DNA of 64,000 nt from LMUY01 sp964244585. GTDB taxonomy: Bacteria > Pseudomonadota > Alphaproteobacteria > Acetobacterales > Acetobacteraceae. The stretch's first letter is position 1. Every line of letters begins with the position of its first letter. A program made the position numbers and the translations under genes. The stretch is taken from contig CAXTJM010000003.1 in the NCBI GenBank assembly GCA_964244585.1, positions 1-64,000 on the forward strand, written 5' to 3'. The notes beneath the pieces are model-generated. The model saw only the letters and a program-made list of their open reading frames with translations, had not been told where the DNA came from and made no database searches. Below are positions 9,145 through 17,570 of this stretch, in pieces.

Positions 9145-9183
9145 GGCGGGTGGCATAATCTCGGCATGGGCGATGCACCCGCC
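9145..9183 (-). promoter_or_regulatory. Imperfect hairpin or palindromic operator upstream of alaS
   Basis: GGCGGGTG at 9145-9152 pairs with CACCCGCC at 9176-9183. The stem extends 3 bp further (CAT/ATG) past a single bulge. It lies 68-106 nt upstream of the alaS start, within the 338-bp gene-free divergent region 9078-9415. It could be a leader structure or an operator; E. coli AlaRS is known to bind a palindrome at its own promoter. Nothing else was recognised in this intergenic region. Confidence 0.4.
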
Positions 9184-9415
9184 GATGAGACGCTTGCATA
9201 GAGCAGTGCTCGAGAGTCATGGAAGCCTTGCCGTGCCGCGGCAGGATCGCCAGCTCCCTCGATCATGCGTTCGACGAAGACGGCGGCCATCGAGGTCTCC
9301 AGGGGTTGCAGGCAGGCCGATCGCCCTTGCCCTGCCCTACCCGCATGCGCCATTTTGCCGGCAGATGCCCTCCGCCCGCCGCCGCGCTCCAGCCCCTTCG
9401 CCCCCGGCGGCCGAC

Positions 9416-10399
9416 ATGCCGACGACGCTCACCACCGAGCGCCTTCTGCTCCGGCCGCCCGGTGCCGACGATGCGGAACAGCTCCATCGCCTGGTGAATG
9501 ACTGGGCGGTGGTGCGCATGCTGTCGCGCCTGCCCTTCCCCTACCCGCGCACGCTGACCGACGAGTGGATCGCCTCCACCGCGGAGCAGCGCACCAAGGG
9601 ACGCGCCTACCACCTGGTCATCGTCGGGCAAGAGGACGGCAAGGAGCTGGTGATCGGCTGCATCGGCCTGCGCCTGGACAAGACGCCCAATGTCGGCAAT
9701 CTCGGCTATTGGGTCGGCCGGCACTACTGGGGTCACGGCGTCGCCACCGAGGCGGTGGGGCGGGTGGCGCGCTGGGCGCTGGCCAACCTGCCCATCGACC
9801 GGATCGAGGCGCATGTCGCCGAGGACAATCCGGCCTCCTCCGCGGTGCTGCGCCGGATAGGGCTGCGGGAGGTCGGACATGGGCGGGAGGCCTTCCTGGC
9901 CCGCGGCGGCGACCACCCGGTGATCCGGTTCGAGGCCACGCGCGACGACGTGTTCGGCGCGGTGGAGACGCCTGCCGCCACCCACGAGGCCGCCCTGGGC
10001 AAGCCGCTGCTGCTGGTGGCCGCCTGCGCGTTGATCGACGTGGACAACCGGGTGCTGCTGGCCCGCCGGCCGGAAGGCAAGAAGATGGCCGGGCTGTGGG
10101 AATTCCCCGGCGGCAAGCTCAACCCCGGCGAAACGCCGGAACAGGCGCTGATCCGCGAGCTGAAGGAGGAGCTGGGCATCGACGTGGCGGAAGCGTGCCT
10201 GGCCCCGTTCGCCTTCGCCTCGCATGATTACGAGCGCTTCCACCTGCTGATGCCGCTGTTCCTCTGCCGCCGCTGGGGCGGCATGCCGGCCGGGCTGGAG
10301 GGCCAGGCGCTGGCCTGGGTGCGGCCCAACAAGCTGACCGAGTACGACATGCCCCCGGCCGACAAGCCGCTCATTCCGCTGTTGAGGGATTTCCTGTGA
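9416..10399 (+). CDS. GNAT acetyltransferase-Nudix (MutT-type) fusion
   Basis: 327-residue two-domain protein. Residues 1-175 are a RimJ-type GNAT N-acetyltransferase (TERLLLRPPGADDAEQLHRL at the start, the acetyl-CoA loop in WVGRHYWGHGVATEAV, then NPASSAVLRRIGLREVG). Residues 195-327 are a Nudix hydrolase with a complete Nudix box, GGKLNPGETPEQALIREL followed by KEELGI, of the MutT/8-oxo-dGTP pyrophosphohydrolase type. The likely job is nucleotide-pool cleaning linked to acetylation of an unknown substrate. ATG 9416 is chosen because family similarity begins there; the frame is open further upstream (ATG 9366). Its stop overlaps the GTG start of the CinA-like gene, so the two are translationally coupled. 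Confidence 0.88.
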   Translation: MPTTLTTERLLLRPPGADDAEQLHRLVNDWAVVRMLSRLPFPYPRTLTDEWIASTAEQRTKGRAYHLVIVGQEDGKELVIGCIGLRLDKTPNVGNLGYWVGRHYWGHGVATEAVGRVARWALANLPIDRIEAHVAEDNPASSAVLRRIGLREVGHGREAFLARGGDHPVIRFEATRDDVFGAVETPAATHEAALGKPLLLVAACALIDVDNRVLLARRPEGKKMAGLWEFPGGKLNPGETPEQALIRELKEELGIDVAEACLAPFAFASHDYERFHLLMPLFLCRRWGGMPAGLEGQALAWVRPNKLTEYDMPPADKPLIPLLRDFL

Positions 10400-11151
10400 G
10401 CAACCCCACCGCCTGCCTGCTCGTCATCGGCAACGAGGTGCTGTCCGGCCGCACGCAGGACGCCAACATCAAGTTCCTCGCCACCCGCCTGGGCGCGATC
10501 GGCATTCCGCTGCGCGAGGTGCGGGTGATTCCGGATGTGCCGGCCACCATCATCGGCACGGTGAACGAGGTGCGCGCGCGCTTCGACCACGTGTTCACCA
10601 CCGGCGGCATCGGGCCGACCCATGACGACATCACCAGCGAGTGCATTTCCGCTGCCTTCGGCGTCCCGTGGGAGCCGCATGCGGAGGCATGGGCGCGGAT
10701 GGAACGCCACTACAAGCCCGGCGAGTTCAATGCCGCCCGGCAGCGCATGGCCACCATGCCGCGCGGGGCGGCGCTGATCGACAATGCGATCTCGATCGCG
10801 CCGGGCTTCACCATCGGCAACGTCCACGTCATGGCGGGCGTGCCGCGCATCATGCAATCCATGTTCGAAGCCCTGGCGCCGTCCCTGGCCGGCGGGCCGC
10901 CTATCGTCTCCCGTGCGGTCTACGCGATCGGGCTGCTGGAGGGGCGCGTCGCGGACGGGCTGCGGGCCGTGCAGGACCGGCATCCGGCGCTCGATCTCGG
11001 CTCCTACCCGTTCTACCGCGACACCGGCAACGGCGTGGCGCTGGTCGCCAAGGGACCGGACGCGGCGGAGGCGGAGGCGGCGATCGCCGAGGTCACGGCG
11101 CTGATCATCGGCATGGACCTGGCGCCGGTGCAGGGTGAGCCGCCGGCCTGA
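10396..11151 (+). CDS. CinA-like molybdopterin-binding domain protein
   Basis: 251-residue protein of the MoCF/CinA N-terminal family: ACLLVIGNEVLSGRTQDANI at the start and FTTGGIGPTHDDIT near residue 64 are the signature segments. It is the short form, lacking the C-terminal CinA deamidase domain, so nicotinamide mononucleotide deamidation is not expected from this gene. Related full-length CinA N-domains act as ADP-ribose pyrophosphatases. Start GTG 10396 overlaps the preceding TGA (GTGA), indicating coupling to the GNAT-Nudix gene, which also acts on nucleotide derivatives. Confidence 0.85.
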   Translation: MSNPTACLLVIGNEVLSGRTQDANIKFLATRLGAIGIPLREVRVIPDVPATIIGTVNEVRARFDHVFTTGGIGPTHDDITSECISAAFGVPWEPHAEAWARMERHYKPGEFNAARQRMATMPRGAALIDNAISIAPGFTIGNVHVMAGVPRIMQSMFEALAPSLAGGPPIVSRAVYAIGLLEGRVADGLRAVQDRHPALDLGSYPFYRDTGNGVALVAKGPDAAEAEAAIAEVTALIIGMDLAPVQGEPPA

Positions 11152-11159
11152 CCGGGGTC

Positions 11160-11370
11160 ACCTGGTCGCGGAAGCGGGCGTCGCGCACGGTGAAGTATTG
11201 CGCACCATGGTCGAACCCCGCCTCGCCCATGGCGGTGGCGGCCCGCCGGCTGACATCCGGCCGCCGGGACCGCGGCCCTTGTCGAACAGCATCGCCGCCT
11301 GACCTGCCGCCCGAAGACCCGCGGCACAAGCCAGCCCAGCCAAGCCCGCGCCGATGACCGCGATCCGCAT
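11160..11370 (-). pseudogene. Remnant of a renalase-like FAD oxidoreductase
   Basis: From ATG 11370 the minus strand reads MRIAVIGAGLAGLACAAGLR followed by GQAAMLFDKGRGPGGRMS, the dinucleotide-binding N-terminus of the renalase-like amine oxidase family. After about 50 residues the frame breaks. A neighbouring frame continues with FDHGAQYFTVRDARFRDQV, the next conserved block of that family. Homology then stops at about 11160, directly against the end of the CinA-like gene. The gene has therefore suffered a small frameshift and loss of roughly the last 240 residues. Not expected to be functional. Confidence 0.8.
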
Positions 11371-11478
11371 TCCCGTTCCCCCGCCGCTCGTCCAGCACGG
11401 ACATGGTCCCGGTGGCCGGTGCGAGGCAACCCGCCTGGCTCCCGGCCACTTGAACGACCGGCAAGCCCGGAGCGGTCG

Positions 11479-12981
11479 ATGGCATTCATGAAGGCGGCAA
11501 CCCTGTCCACCCTGGCCGACGGCATGACCGCCGTCGCACCGGGTGACACCAAGCTGCTGCTGGTGCGCGACGGCGACGACCTGCGCGCCCTGGAAGGCAC
11601 CTGCCCCCACGCCAAGGCGCCGCTGGAGCAGGGTGCGCTGTGCGGCGGACGCATCATCTGCCCATGGCACATGGGTGCCTTCGACGCCCGCACCGGCGCC
11701 TTGCTGGAGCCCGTGGCCATGCGCTCCCTGCACCGGCATGCCGTTCGGCTGGAGGGCGACGACGTGCTGGTGGATACCGACCCGATGCCGGAGCCTGCCC
11801 CGGCCCGGCAGCGGGACGGACGCGTCTTCGTGATCGCGGGCACCGGGGCGGCCGGCGCCATGGCAGCGATCACGCTGCGGCAGGGCGGCTTCACCGGCCG
11901 CATCCGGATGATCGGCCCGGATGGCGCAGAGCCGCTGGACCGCACGCAGCTCAGCAAGATGGCCATCGCCTCCGCCGAGTTCGACCGCGGCACGCTGCCG
12001 CTGCTGGACGCGGACACCCTAGCCCGGCTGTCGCTGGAGCGGACCCAGGCGGCCGTGACCGCGATCGACCCGGCTGCGTGCACGATGACCCTCTCGGACG
12101 GCGAGATCGTGGCCTACGACGCCGCGCTGCTCGCCACCGGCGCCGCCCCCAAGCCTTCGCCCTTCCCCGGACCGGGCCAGGTGCTGACGTTGCGCAGCCT
12201 CGGCGACGTCGATGCGATCCTTCGCCACGTCACGCCCGGCACGCCCGCGGTGGTGATCGGCACCAGCTTCATCGGCATGGAGGCCGCCTCCGCCCTCGCC
12301 GAGCGCAAGATGGCGGTCACGGTGGTGGGCGAAGCGGCACTGCCCTTCGCCCCCCTGTTCGGCGACCGGGTCGGCGCGGCGATCCGCAGCCTGCACGAAG
12401 GCAAGGGCGTGGCCCTCCGCCTCGGCGCGCGGGTGGAACGGGTGGACCAGGACGCCGTGACGTTGGCGGGTGGGGAGCGCCTGCCCGCCACCCTCGTCCT
12501 GGCGGGCCTGGGCGTGGCTCCGGTACTGGGCTACGCAGCCGGCCTGCCGAAGGCGGAGGATGGCGGCCTGGTCGCCGACGCCTCCCTCAAGGTGGCGGAC
12601 GGCCTTTGGGCGGCGGGCGACATCGTCTCCCCCTCCGGCTGGCCCCGCATCGAGCATTGGCGGCTGGCGCAGCAGCATGGGCGCATTGCCGCGATGGGCA
12701 TGCTGGGAGAGGCGGCCTCGTACGAGGGTGTGCCGTTCTTCTGGAGCGCGCAGGGCGGCAAACGCCTGCAATCGCTTGGCCACGCCGCCGATTGGGACGA
12801 GGTCGTGCATGACGGCGACGTCGAGGCGTTCGACTTCACGGCCTGGTACGTGAAGGACGGCCATGTCGCCGCGGTGCTCATCTGCGGCAGGGACCGGGCG
12901 GCGGCGATCCTGTCCGACGCCATGCGCCACCCGCTCACCCTGGCGGAGGCCCGCGCCGCGGTCACCGGTCCTCGTGCGTGA
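11479..12981 (+). CDS. Rieske-FAD pyridine nucleotide oxidoreductase (AIF-like)
   Basis: 500 residues. Residues 1-100 form a Rieske [2Fe-2S] domain with CPHAKAPLEQG and CPWHMGAFDARTG (CxH and CxxH ligand pairs). Residues 115-420 are a class I pyridine nucleotide-disulphide reductase fold: FAD loop VIAGTGAAGAMAA, NAD loop VVIGTSFIGMEAASALAE, and the FAD-closing WAAGDI. The C-terminal 90 residues resemble the reductase C-domain. This matches apoptosis-inducing-factor-like/ferredoxin reductase proteins that pass electrons from NAD(P)H; the acceptor is unknown. ATG 11479 has a GGAG 9 nt upstream. Its 3' end overlaps the convergent DUF3833 gene by 20 bp. Confidence 0.88.
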   Translation: MAFMKAATLSTLADGMTAVAPGDTKLLLVRDGDDLRALEGTCPHAKAPLEQGALCGGRIICPWHMGAFDARTGALLEPVAMRSLHRHAVRLEGDDVLVDTDPMPEPAPARQRDGRVFVIAGTGAAGAMAAITLRQGGFTGRIRMIGPDGAEPLDRTQLSKMAIASAEFDRGTLPLLDADTLARLSLERTQAAVTAIDPAACTMTLSDGEIVAYDAALLATGAAPKPSPFPGPGQVLTLRSLGDVDAILRHVTPGTPAVVIGTSFIGMEAASALAERKMAVTVVGEAALPFAPLFGDRVGAAIRSLHEGKGVALRLGARVERVDQDAVTLAGGERLPATLVLAGLGVAPVLGYAAGLPKAEDGGLVADASLKVADGLWAAGDIVSPSGWPRIEHWRLAQQHGRIAAMGMLGEAASYEGVPFFWSAQGGKRLQSLGHAADWDEVVHDGDVEAFDFTAWYVKDGHVAAVLICGRDRAAAILSDAMRHPLTLAEARAAVTGPRA

Positions 12982-13489
12982 TCCGTTCGGACAGATGTGC
13001 GGCAACGATGCCGAAGACGCGGACGGTCGCCTCGTTGACCACCGTACGGCCATCCGGCTGCAGATACAGCCATTGTTCCATCTCGCCCCCGAACGGCCGC
13101 TGCATCGGATAGGTGAGGTGGAACAGGTTGCCGTAGGCTTCGCCCGTCACCGGGCCGGCCGCGTCGGTCAACGTCGCGGCATAATGGTTGGCATCCACCG
13201 CCCGCATCACCCAGCTTCGCGTCTCTGACGCACTCCGCTCGAAGGTGACGGTCTGATCCAGGCGGAAGCTGCCGTCGGGCAACCCAGTCCCGGTCCCTTT
13301 GACCGTGAAACGCTGCGTCGGAGCGCCGGAGCGATCCTCCAGCACGCCGGTCGAACGGGTCTCGCCGGCAAAGAACCGCTCGGGCCGCATCTCCGGGGTC
13401 TGCCCGTCGAACGCGATGGGCTGAAGTGCCGTCGCGCAGCCGTACAGCGCCAGGGCCACGATCGCCAGGGGCAGGGCTGGTCTTTGCAT
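12962..13489 (-). CDS. DUF3833 lipoprotein
   Basis: 175-residue predicted lipoprotein. A hydrophobic leader ends in the lipobox-like VALALYGCA, so Cys17 would be lipidated and the protein held in the envelope. The body (FDGQTPEMRPERFFAGETRS, then GVLEDRSGAPTQRFTVKGTG) matches the DUF3833 family, with a calycin-like beta-rich look and no catalytic motif. Function unknown. Start ATG 13489 gives a complete signal peptide. It overlaps the end of the Rieske oxidoreductase tail to tail and is divergent from panE. Confidence 0.82.
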   Translation of the reverse strand: MQRPALPLAIVALALYGCATALQPIAFDGQTPEMRPERFFAGETRSTGVLEDRSGAPTQRFTVKGTGTGLPDGSFRLDQTVTFERSASETRSWVMRAVDANHYAATLTDAAGPVTGEAYGNLFHLTYPMQRPFGGEMEQWLYLQPDGRTVVNEATVRVFGIVAAHLSERITHEDR

Positions 13490-13606
13490 GGACCTAAGAC
13501 TCCGGATGGCAGGTGAGCCGCCACGTCGCGCCCTGCTTGCGTCCTGCCGGTTCGCACCGCAAGCTTTGGGCCACAGTGATCGCCAGCGGGCCGGAGGGGG
13601 ACGGGA

Positions 13607-14581
13607 TTGAAGATATGCGTCTTTGGCGCCGGGGCGATCGGCGGCTTCATCGCAGGCTACCTGGCACGGGCTGGCGTGGACGTGTCCGTCGTGGCGCGGG
13701 GCGCGCATCTGCGGGCGATCCAGGCCAACGGCCTCACGGTGGCGGCGCCGGACGAGCGCTTCACCGTGGCGGTCCGGGCCAGCGACGATCCGGCCCATCT
13801 CGGCGTACAGGACGGGGTGTTGGTGGCGGTGAAAGCCCCGTCTTTGCCGCAGGTCGCAGGCACCATCGCGCCGCTGCTGCGCGAGGATACCCCGGTGGCG
13901 TTCCTGACCAACGGCATTCCCTGGTGGTATTTCCACGGCCATGGTGGCGCCATGGACGGGCAGCGCCTGACGCTGCTGGACCCGGACGACGCGATCTGGA
14001 GGGCGGTCGGGCCGCGCCGCACCGTCGGCGCCATCGCCTGGCCGGCGAGTTCTGTGCCGGAGCCCGGCGTCATCCGGGTGATGAGCCCGAAATCCCGCGC
14101 CACGGTGCTGGGGGCACCGGACGGGAGCACCACGCCGGGCATCCTCGCGTTGGAACAGGCCTTCCTCGCCGCCGGCCTCCCGGTCGGCGTGGAGACGCAG
14201 ATCCGCGACCGTATCTGGGAGAAGCTCGCCTTCAACCTCAGCGCCGGGCCGATGTGCGTGCTGACGGAGACGCCGGTGCGGGCGACCCATGAGGAGGCGG
14301 CGCTGGTCGCCGCGTCCCGCCGGGTGCTGGCCGAGGTGACGGCCCTGATTGCCGCACTGGGCCGCCGCACCGTGTTGGACGTGGAGCACATCGTCTCGAT
14401 CAACACGTCGCTCGGCCACCGCCCCAGCATCCTGCAGGACTGGACGGCAGGACGTGCCATGGAGATCGATGCCCTGTATAACGTGCCGCTCGAACTGGCC
14501 AGGCGGACCGGCACGTCGATGCCGACCTTGGAGCTGTTCGCCGCGCTGATCCGGGTCAAGGCCAAGGGCCGGCCTACGTAG
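13607..14581 (+). CDS. panE: 2-dehydropantoate 2-reductase (ketopantoate reductase family)
   Basis: 324 residues. NADPH-dependent reductase that would make pantoate from ketopantoate for coenzyme A synthesis. The N-terminal Rossmann loop is ICVFGAGAIGGFIAGYLARAG; the catalytic Lys lies in EKLAFNLSAGPMCVLT near residue 205, and the C-terminal helical domain contains HRPSILQDWTAGRAMEID, all typical of the ApbA/PanE family. The start is TTG at 13607, supported by GGAGGGGG just upstream and by the Rossmann strand beginning at residue 2. Many genomes carry several paralogues, so a different 2-keto acid is possible. The stop codon lies inside a perfect 30-bp palindrome shared with degP. Confidence 0.85.
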   Translation: MKICVFGAGAIGGFIAGYLARAGVDVSVVARGAHLRAIQANGLTVAAPDERFTVAVRASDDPAHLGVQDGVLVAVKAPSLPQVAGTIAPLLREDTPVAFLTNGIPWWYFHGHGGAMDGQRLTLLDPDDAIWRAVGPRRTVGAIAWPASSVPEPGVIRVMSPKSRATVLGAPDGSTTPGILALEQAFLAAGLPVGVETQIRDRIWEKLAFNLSAGPMCVLTETPVRATHEEAALVAASRRVLAEVTALIAALGRRTVLDVEHIVSINTSLGHRPSILQDWTAGRAMEIDALYNVPLELARRTGTSMPTLELFAALIRVKAKGRPT

Positions 14582-14592
14582 GCCGGCCCTTG
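14563..14592. terminator. Perfect 30-bp palindrome between convergent panE and degP
   Basis: CAAGGGCCGGCCTAC followed directly by its reverse complement GTAGGCCGGCCCTTG. It spans the panE stop codon and ends 14 bp before the degP stop. It reads CAAGGG...CCCTTG on either strand, so it could terminate in both directions, although there is no T tract beyond TTG. Confidence 0.65.
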
Positions 14593-14605
14593 ATCGGTGG
14601 ACGGT

Positions 14606-16111
14606 TCAGCCTTCGCTGGACTGCGACGCGCCCAGGGCGACGAAGGCCTGGTGCCCGTCGCGCAGCACACGCAGCGCCACGGCCGAGCCGGCTGCCTTGG
14701 TGCCCTCCCGCAGCGCCGTCACGGCCTGCTGCGGGCTGGTGACCGCCTGGGTGCCGACGGATTCCAGCACGTCGCCGGGCTGCAATCCGGCGGCCTGTGC
14801 CGGGCTGCCCTGCTTCACGCTGGCAATCACCACGCCGCGCTGCCCCTCGGGCAGGTTCAGGCTCTCGCGGGTCTGCTGGTCAAGCGGCGCCAGCGCCAGG
14901 CCCAGCCTGGCGCCATGATCCGCCTCCCCGTTGGCCTGCTGCGTGCCGTCCGCGTCGCGTAGCGCGGCGACCGTCACCGCCAGGGTCTTGTCCTGCCCCT
15001 CCCGCCGCACCGTCAGGTTCTCCGCCGTGCCCGAGTGGATGTCGGCCACGATGCGGGCCAAGTCGCGCGGGTCCTTGACCGCCTGCGTGCCCACCTGCGT
15101 GATCACGTCGCCGGGCTGGACACCGGCAGTGGCCGCCGGGCTGTCCTTCTGCACCTCGGCGACTAGCGCGCCAGCCGGCGCCGACATGTGCAGTGCGTTC
15201 GCCATGGTGGGCGAAACGGCTTGCGCGCTCACGCCGAGGTAGCCGCGCTCGACCTTGCCGTTGGCCTCCAACTGACTGACGACCTGCTTGACGATGCTGG
15301 CGGGAATGGCGAAGCCGATGCCTACGCTGCCGCCGGACGGCGAGTAGATCGCGGTGTTCACGCCGATCACGGTGCCGTCCTGGGCGAATAGCGGCCCGCC
15401 GGAGTTGCCGCGGTTGATCGGCGCGTCGATCTGCAGGAAGTCGTCATACGGACCCTCGCCGATCTGGCGGCCGCGGGCCGACAGGATGCCTGCCGTCACC
15501 GTCCCGCCCAGGCCGAACGGGTTGCCCACCGCGACCACCCAGTCACCCACGCGCGTCGCATCGGAATCGCCCAGTGCCAGATGCGGCAGCGGCGTGTCGG
15601 ACTTCACCTGCAGCACGGCCAGGTCGGTCTTCGGATCCACGCCGACCACCTTGGCCGCCATCTTGCGCCCGTCGGCGAGGGTCACCTGGATGTCGGAGGC
15701 GTTTTTGACCACGTGATCATTGGTCACGATGTGACCCTGCGCATCGACGATGAAGCCGGAACCGAGTGCGTGCACCAACTGGGCCGGGCCCTGCTGGTGC
15801 TGGCCAAAGAAATGATCGAACATCCGGTCCTGCGGCGAGCCGGACGGGAACGGCGAGTCCTGGTCGTCGCTGGCCTGCTCGCGCATCGTGGAGCTGATGG
15901 TGACGACGGCGGGGCTCACCCGCTGCACGAGGTCGGCGAAGCCCGGCAGCGCCTGCGCGGCGGGACGGCCGACATCGATCGGGGCGGTATGCTCGACGGG
16001 AGTCTGCGCGAAGGCCGGGGCGACCTGCCAGCCGACCACGCCGGACATGGCGGTGGCAGCCAGCAGGGCGGCGGCGAAGGCAGGACGGCGAAAGCGGGAG
16101 TTGAGCTTCAT
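14606..16111 (-). CDS. degP: Periplasmic serine protease DegP/HtrA family
   Basis: 501-residue Do-type protease/chaperone that degrades misfolded envelope proteins. A Sec signal peptide ends at AFAQT near residue 35. Trypsin-like triad: His in IVTNDHVVKN, Asp in PKTDLAVLQV, Ser in NRGNSGGPLF. Two PDZ domains follow, with RGYLGVSAQAVSP opening the first and a second near 405-490. Its place downstream of a minus-strand response regulator and histidine kinase, 118 bp after the kinase, suggests one envelope-stress transcription unit, as for CpxAR-DegP or the MucD systems. Confidence 0.94.
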   Translation of the reverse strand: MKLNSRFRRPAFAAALLAATAMSGVVGWQVAPAFAQTPVEHTAPIDVGRPAAQALPGFADLVQRVSPAVVTISSTMREQASDDQDSPFPSGSPQDRMFDHFFGQHQQGPAQLVHALGSGFIVDAQGHIVTNDHVVKNASDIQVTLADGRKMAAKVVGVDPKTDLAVLQVKSDTPLPHLALGDSDATRVGDWVVAVGNPFGLGGTVTAGILSARGRQIGEGPYDDFLQIDAPINRGNSGGPLFAQDGTVIGVNTAIYSPSGGSVGIGFAIPASIVKQVVSQLEANGKVERGYLGVSAQAVSPTMANALHMSAPAGALVAEVQKDSPAATAGVQPGDVITQVGTQAVKDPRDLARIVADIHSGTAENLTVRREGQDKTLAVTVAALRDADGTQQANGEADHGARLGLALAPLDQQTRESLNLPEGQRGVVIASVKQGSPAQAAGLQPGDVLESVGTQAVTSPQQAVTALREGTKAAGSAVALRVLRDGHQAFVALGASQSSEG

Positions 16112-16229
16112 GGTTGATCCTCGGTGCCGGCACGTGCCGCCGTGATGGCGGCTGGCGTGACCGTCATTTGCACCTCCATCGATGGAGGATCGCCCGGCGC
16201 CATCGTGACGATCGCGTCAGAATTGAGAA

Positions 16230-17570
16230 TCAGGCCGACGCGGCTGACAGATCGATGCGGACCTCCAGCCCGCCGCCGTCCGGCCGAGCCGCAGCCAGTT
16301 GCAGCGTGCCGCCATGGGCCTGCACGGCGGCCTTGACGAGCGCCAGGCCCAGCCCGGTGCCGAGGGTGCTCCGGCTGCGATCCAGCCGGCCGAAGCGCCG
16401 CAGCACCACCTCGTGGTCCGCGTCCGGCACGCCGGGTCCCTCATCGGCCACCACCAGCACCGGGCCCTGCCGCAGGGCCACGGTGATGGCGCCGGCGCCA
16501 TGGGTGAGCGCGTTGTCGAGCAGGTTGGCCAGCATGCGCTGCAACAGCGCCGGGTCGCCGCGCAGGTGCAGGGCGGGCGGGACATCGATCATGAACCGCC
16601 GCCCCGCCTCCTCCGCCACTGCGGCATAGGCGTCCGCGACGGCCGTCACGAGTGCGGACAGGTCGATATTCTGCCGGCTGCCGGCGTTCGCCTCGGCCCG
16701 CGCGATCCGCAACAGCGCCGCGAAGGTCTCCAGCACGGTGTCCAGCTCGGCGATCGCCGGCACCAGCACCGGCTGCGTGCCAGCATCCGGCAGCGCGCCC
16801 TCCAGCATCTGGCGCAAGCGCTGCAGCGGGCCGCGCAGATCATGGGCGATGTCGTCGGTCACCTGGCGCTGCGCCGCCATCAGCGCCTCGATCCGCTCGA
16901 GCATGCCGTTCACGGTCTCCACCAGGCGGTCGAACTCGTCGCCGCGGCCGGATTGCGGCAGCCGGTGCGACAGGTCGCCCGCGGTGACCAGGCGCGCCAC
17001 GTCGGACACCGAAGCCAGCCGGCGCTCCAACGCCCGCGCGCCGACGAAGCCGAGCAGCAGCGCCAGCCCGCCAGCCCCCAGCGCGGCGATCAACGGAGTC
17101 CACGCGAGCGCCCGTGCGGCATCCTCCGCGGCGGATAGCCGCGCCGCGACGATCAGGTTGATGCCCCCCGGCAGCAAGGCCCCCAGCGCCCGCAGCGTCG
17201 GCTCACCCGGCGCGCGCAGCGTGGCGAACCCGCCCAAGGCGGCCGGTGCGCCCGGGATGCGGCCGGCCAGGGTCTGGCCATCGGCGGTCTGGACCAGGAT
17301 CAGCAACAGAGCGTCCCGCCGCACCGAAATCCGCGCGGCTTCCAGCAGGGCGCCCGAGCCGATCGCCTGGTAGTCGCGGATCAGGCCCTCCGCCTCGCCG
17401 GCCAGCACCAGGTCAAGCTCCTGCCGCAGGGCGATCTCGGCGCGCAACCAGCCCCAGCTGGCACCCAGCAGCGACAGCAGCAATGCCGCCGCAGCCATCC
17501 CAAGCGCGGTGCGAAGGGCGAAGCTGCGCAGCAAGTGCCGCGCCGGGTCAGGCCGGGCCGGGCCGGGCAT
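16230..17570 (-). CDS. Sensor histidine kinase (OmpR-partner type)
   Basis: 446-residue membrane sensor. TM1 near residues 17-38, a periplasmic sensor of about 120 residues without recognised domain, TM2 near 160-180 (LIAALGAGGLALLLGFVGA), then HAMP. The phosphoacceptor His is in DDIAHDLRGPLQRL. The ATPase domain has the N-box LLDNALTHGAG, G1 ADEGPGVPD and G2 GTGLGLALVK. Residues RGPL replace the more common RTPL after the H-box. It overlaps the response regulator gene by 23 nt and precedes degP, so its input is probably envelope stress (inference). Confidence 0.9.
   Translation of the reverse strand: MPGPARPDPARHLLRSFALRTALGMAAAALLLSLLGASWGWLRAEIALRQELDLVLAGEAEGLIRDYQAIGSGALLEAARISVRRDALLLILVQTADGQTLAGRIPGAPAALGGFATLRAPGEPTLRALGALLPGGINLIVAARLSAAEDAARALAWTPLIAALGAGGLALLLGFVGARALERRLASVSDVARLVTAGDLSHRLPQSGRGDEFDRLVETVNGMLERIEALMAAQRQVTDDIAHDLRGPLQRLRQMLEGALPDAGTQPVLVPAIAELDTVLETFAALLRIARAEANAGSRQNIDLSALVTAVADAYAAVAEEAGRRFMIDVPPALHLRGDPALLQRMLANLLDNALTHGAGAITVALRQGPVLVVADEGPGVPDADHEVVLRRFGRLDRSRSTLGTGLGLALVKAAVQAHGGTLQLAAARPDGGGLEVRIDLSAASA

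Noticed and set aside
7123..9156. A 677-codon minus-strand frame inside alaS
   Set aside because: It overlaps alaS in another frame; composition is that of a shadow frame and no domain is visible.
5184..9158. A 1324-codon open frame on the plus strand across parE and alaS
   Set aside because: It runs out of frame through parE and antisense through alaS. Its protein is Arg/Gly/Ala-rich low-complexity sequence typical of GC-rich shadow frames.
9152..9167. TGGCAT...GGCA with sigma-54-like spacing upstream of the GNAT-Nudix gene
   Set aside because: The -12 element is CGGCA, not TTGCA, and the distance to the start codon is long.
9078..9353. Possible N-terminal extension of AlaRS
   Set aside because: The frame is open but the sequence lacks similarity to AlaRS and the family start fits MPSSNDIR at 9077.
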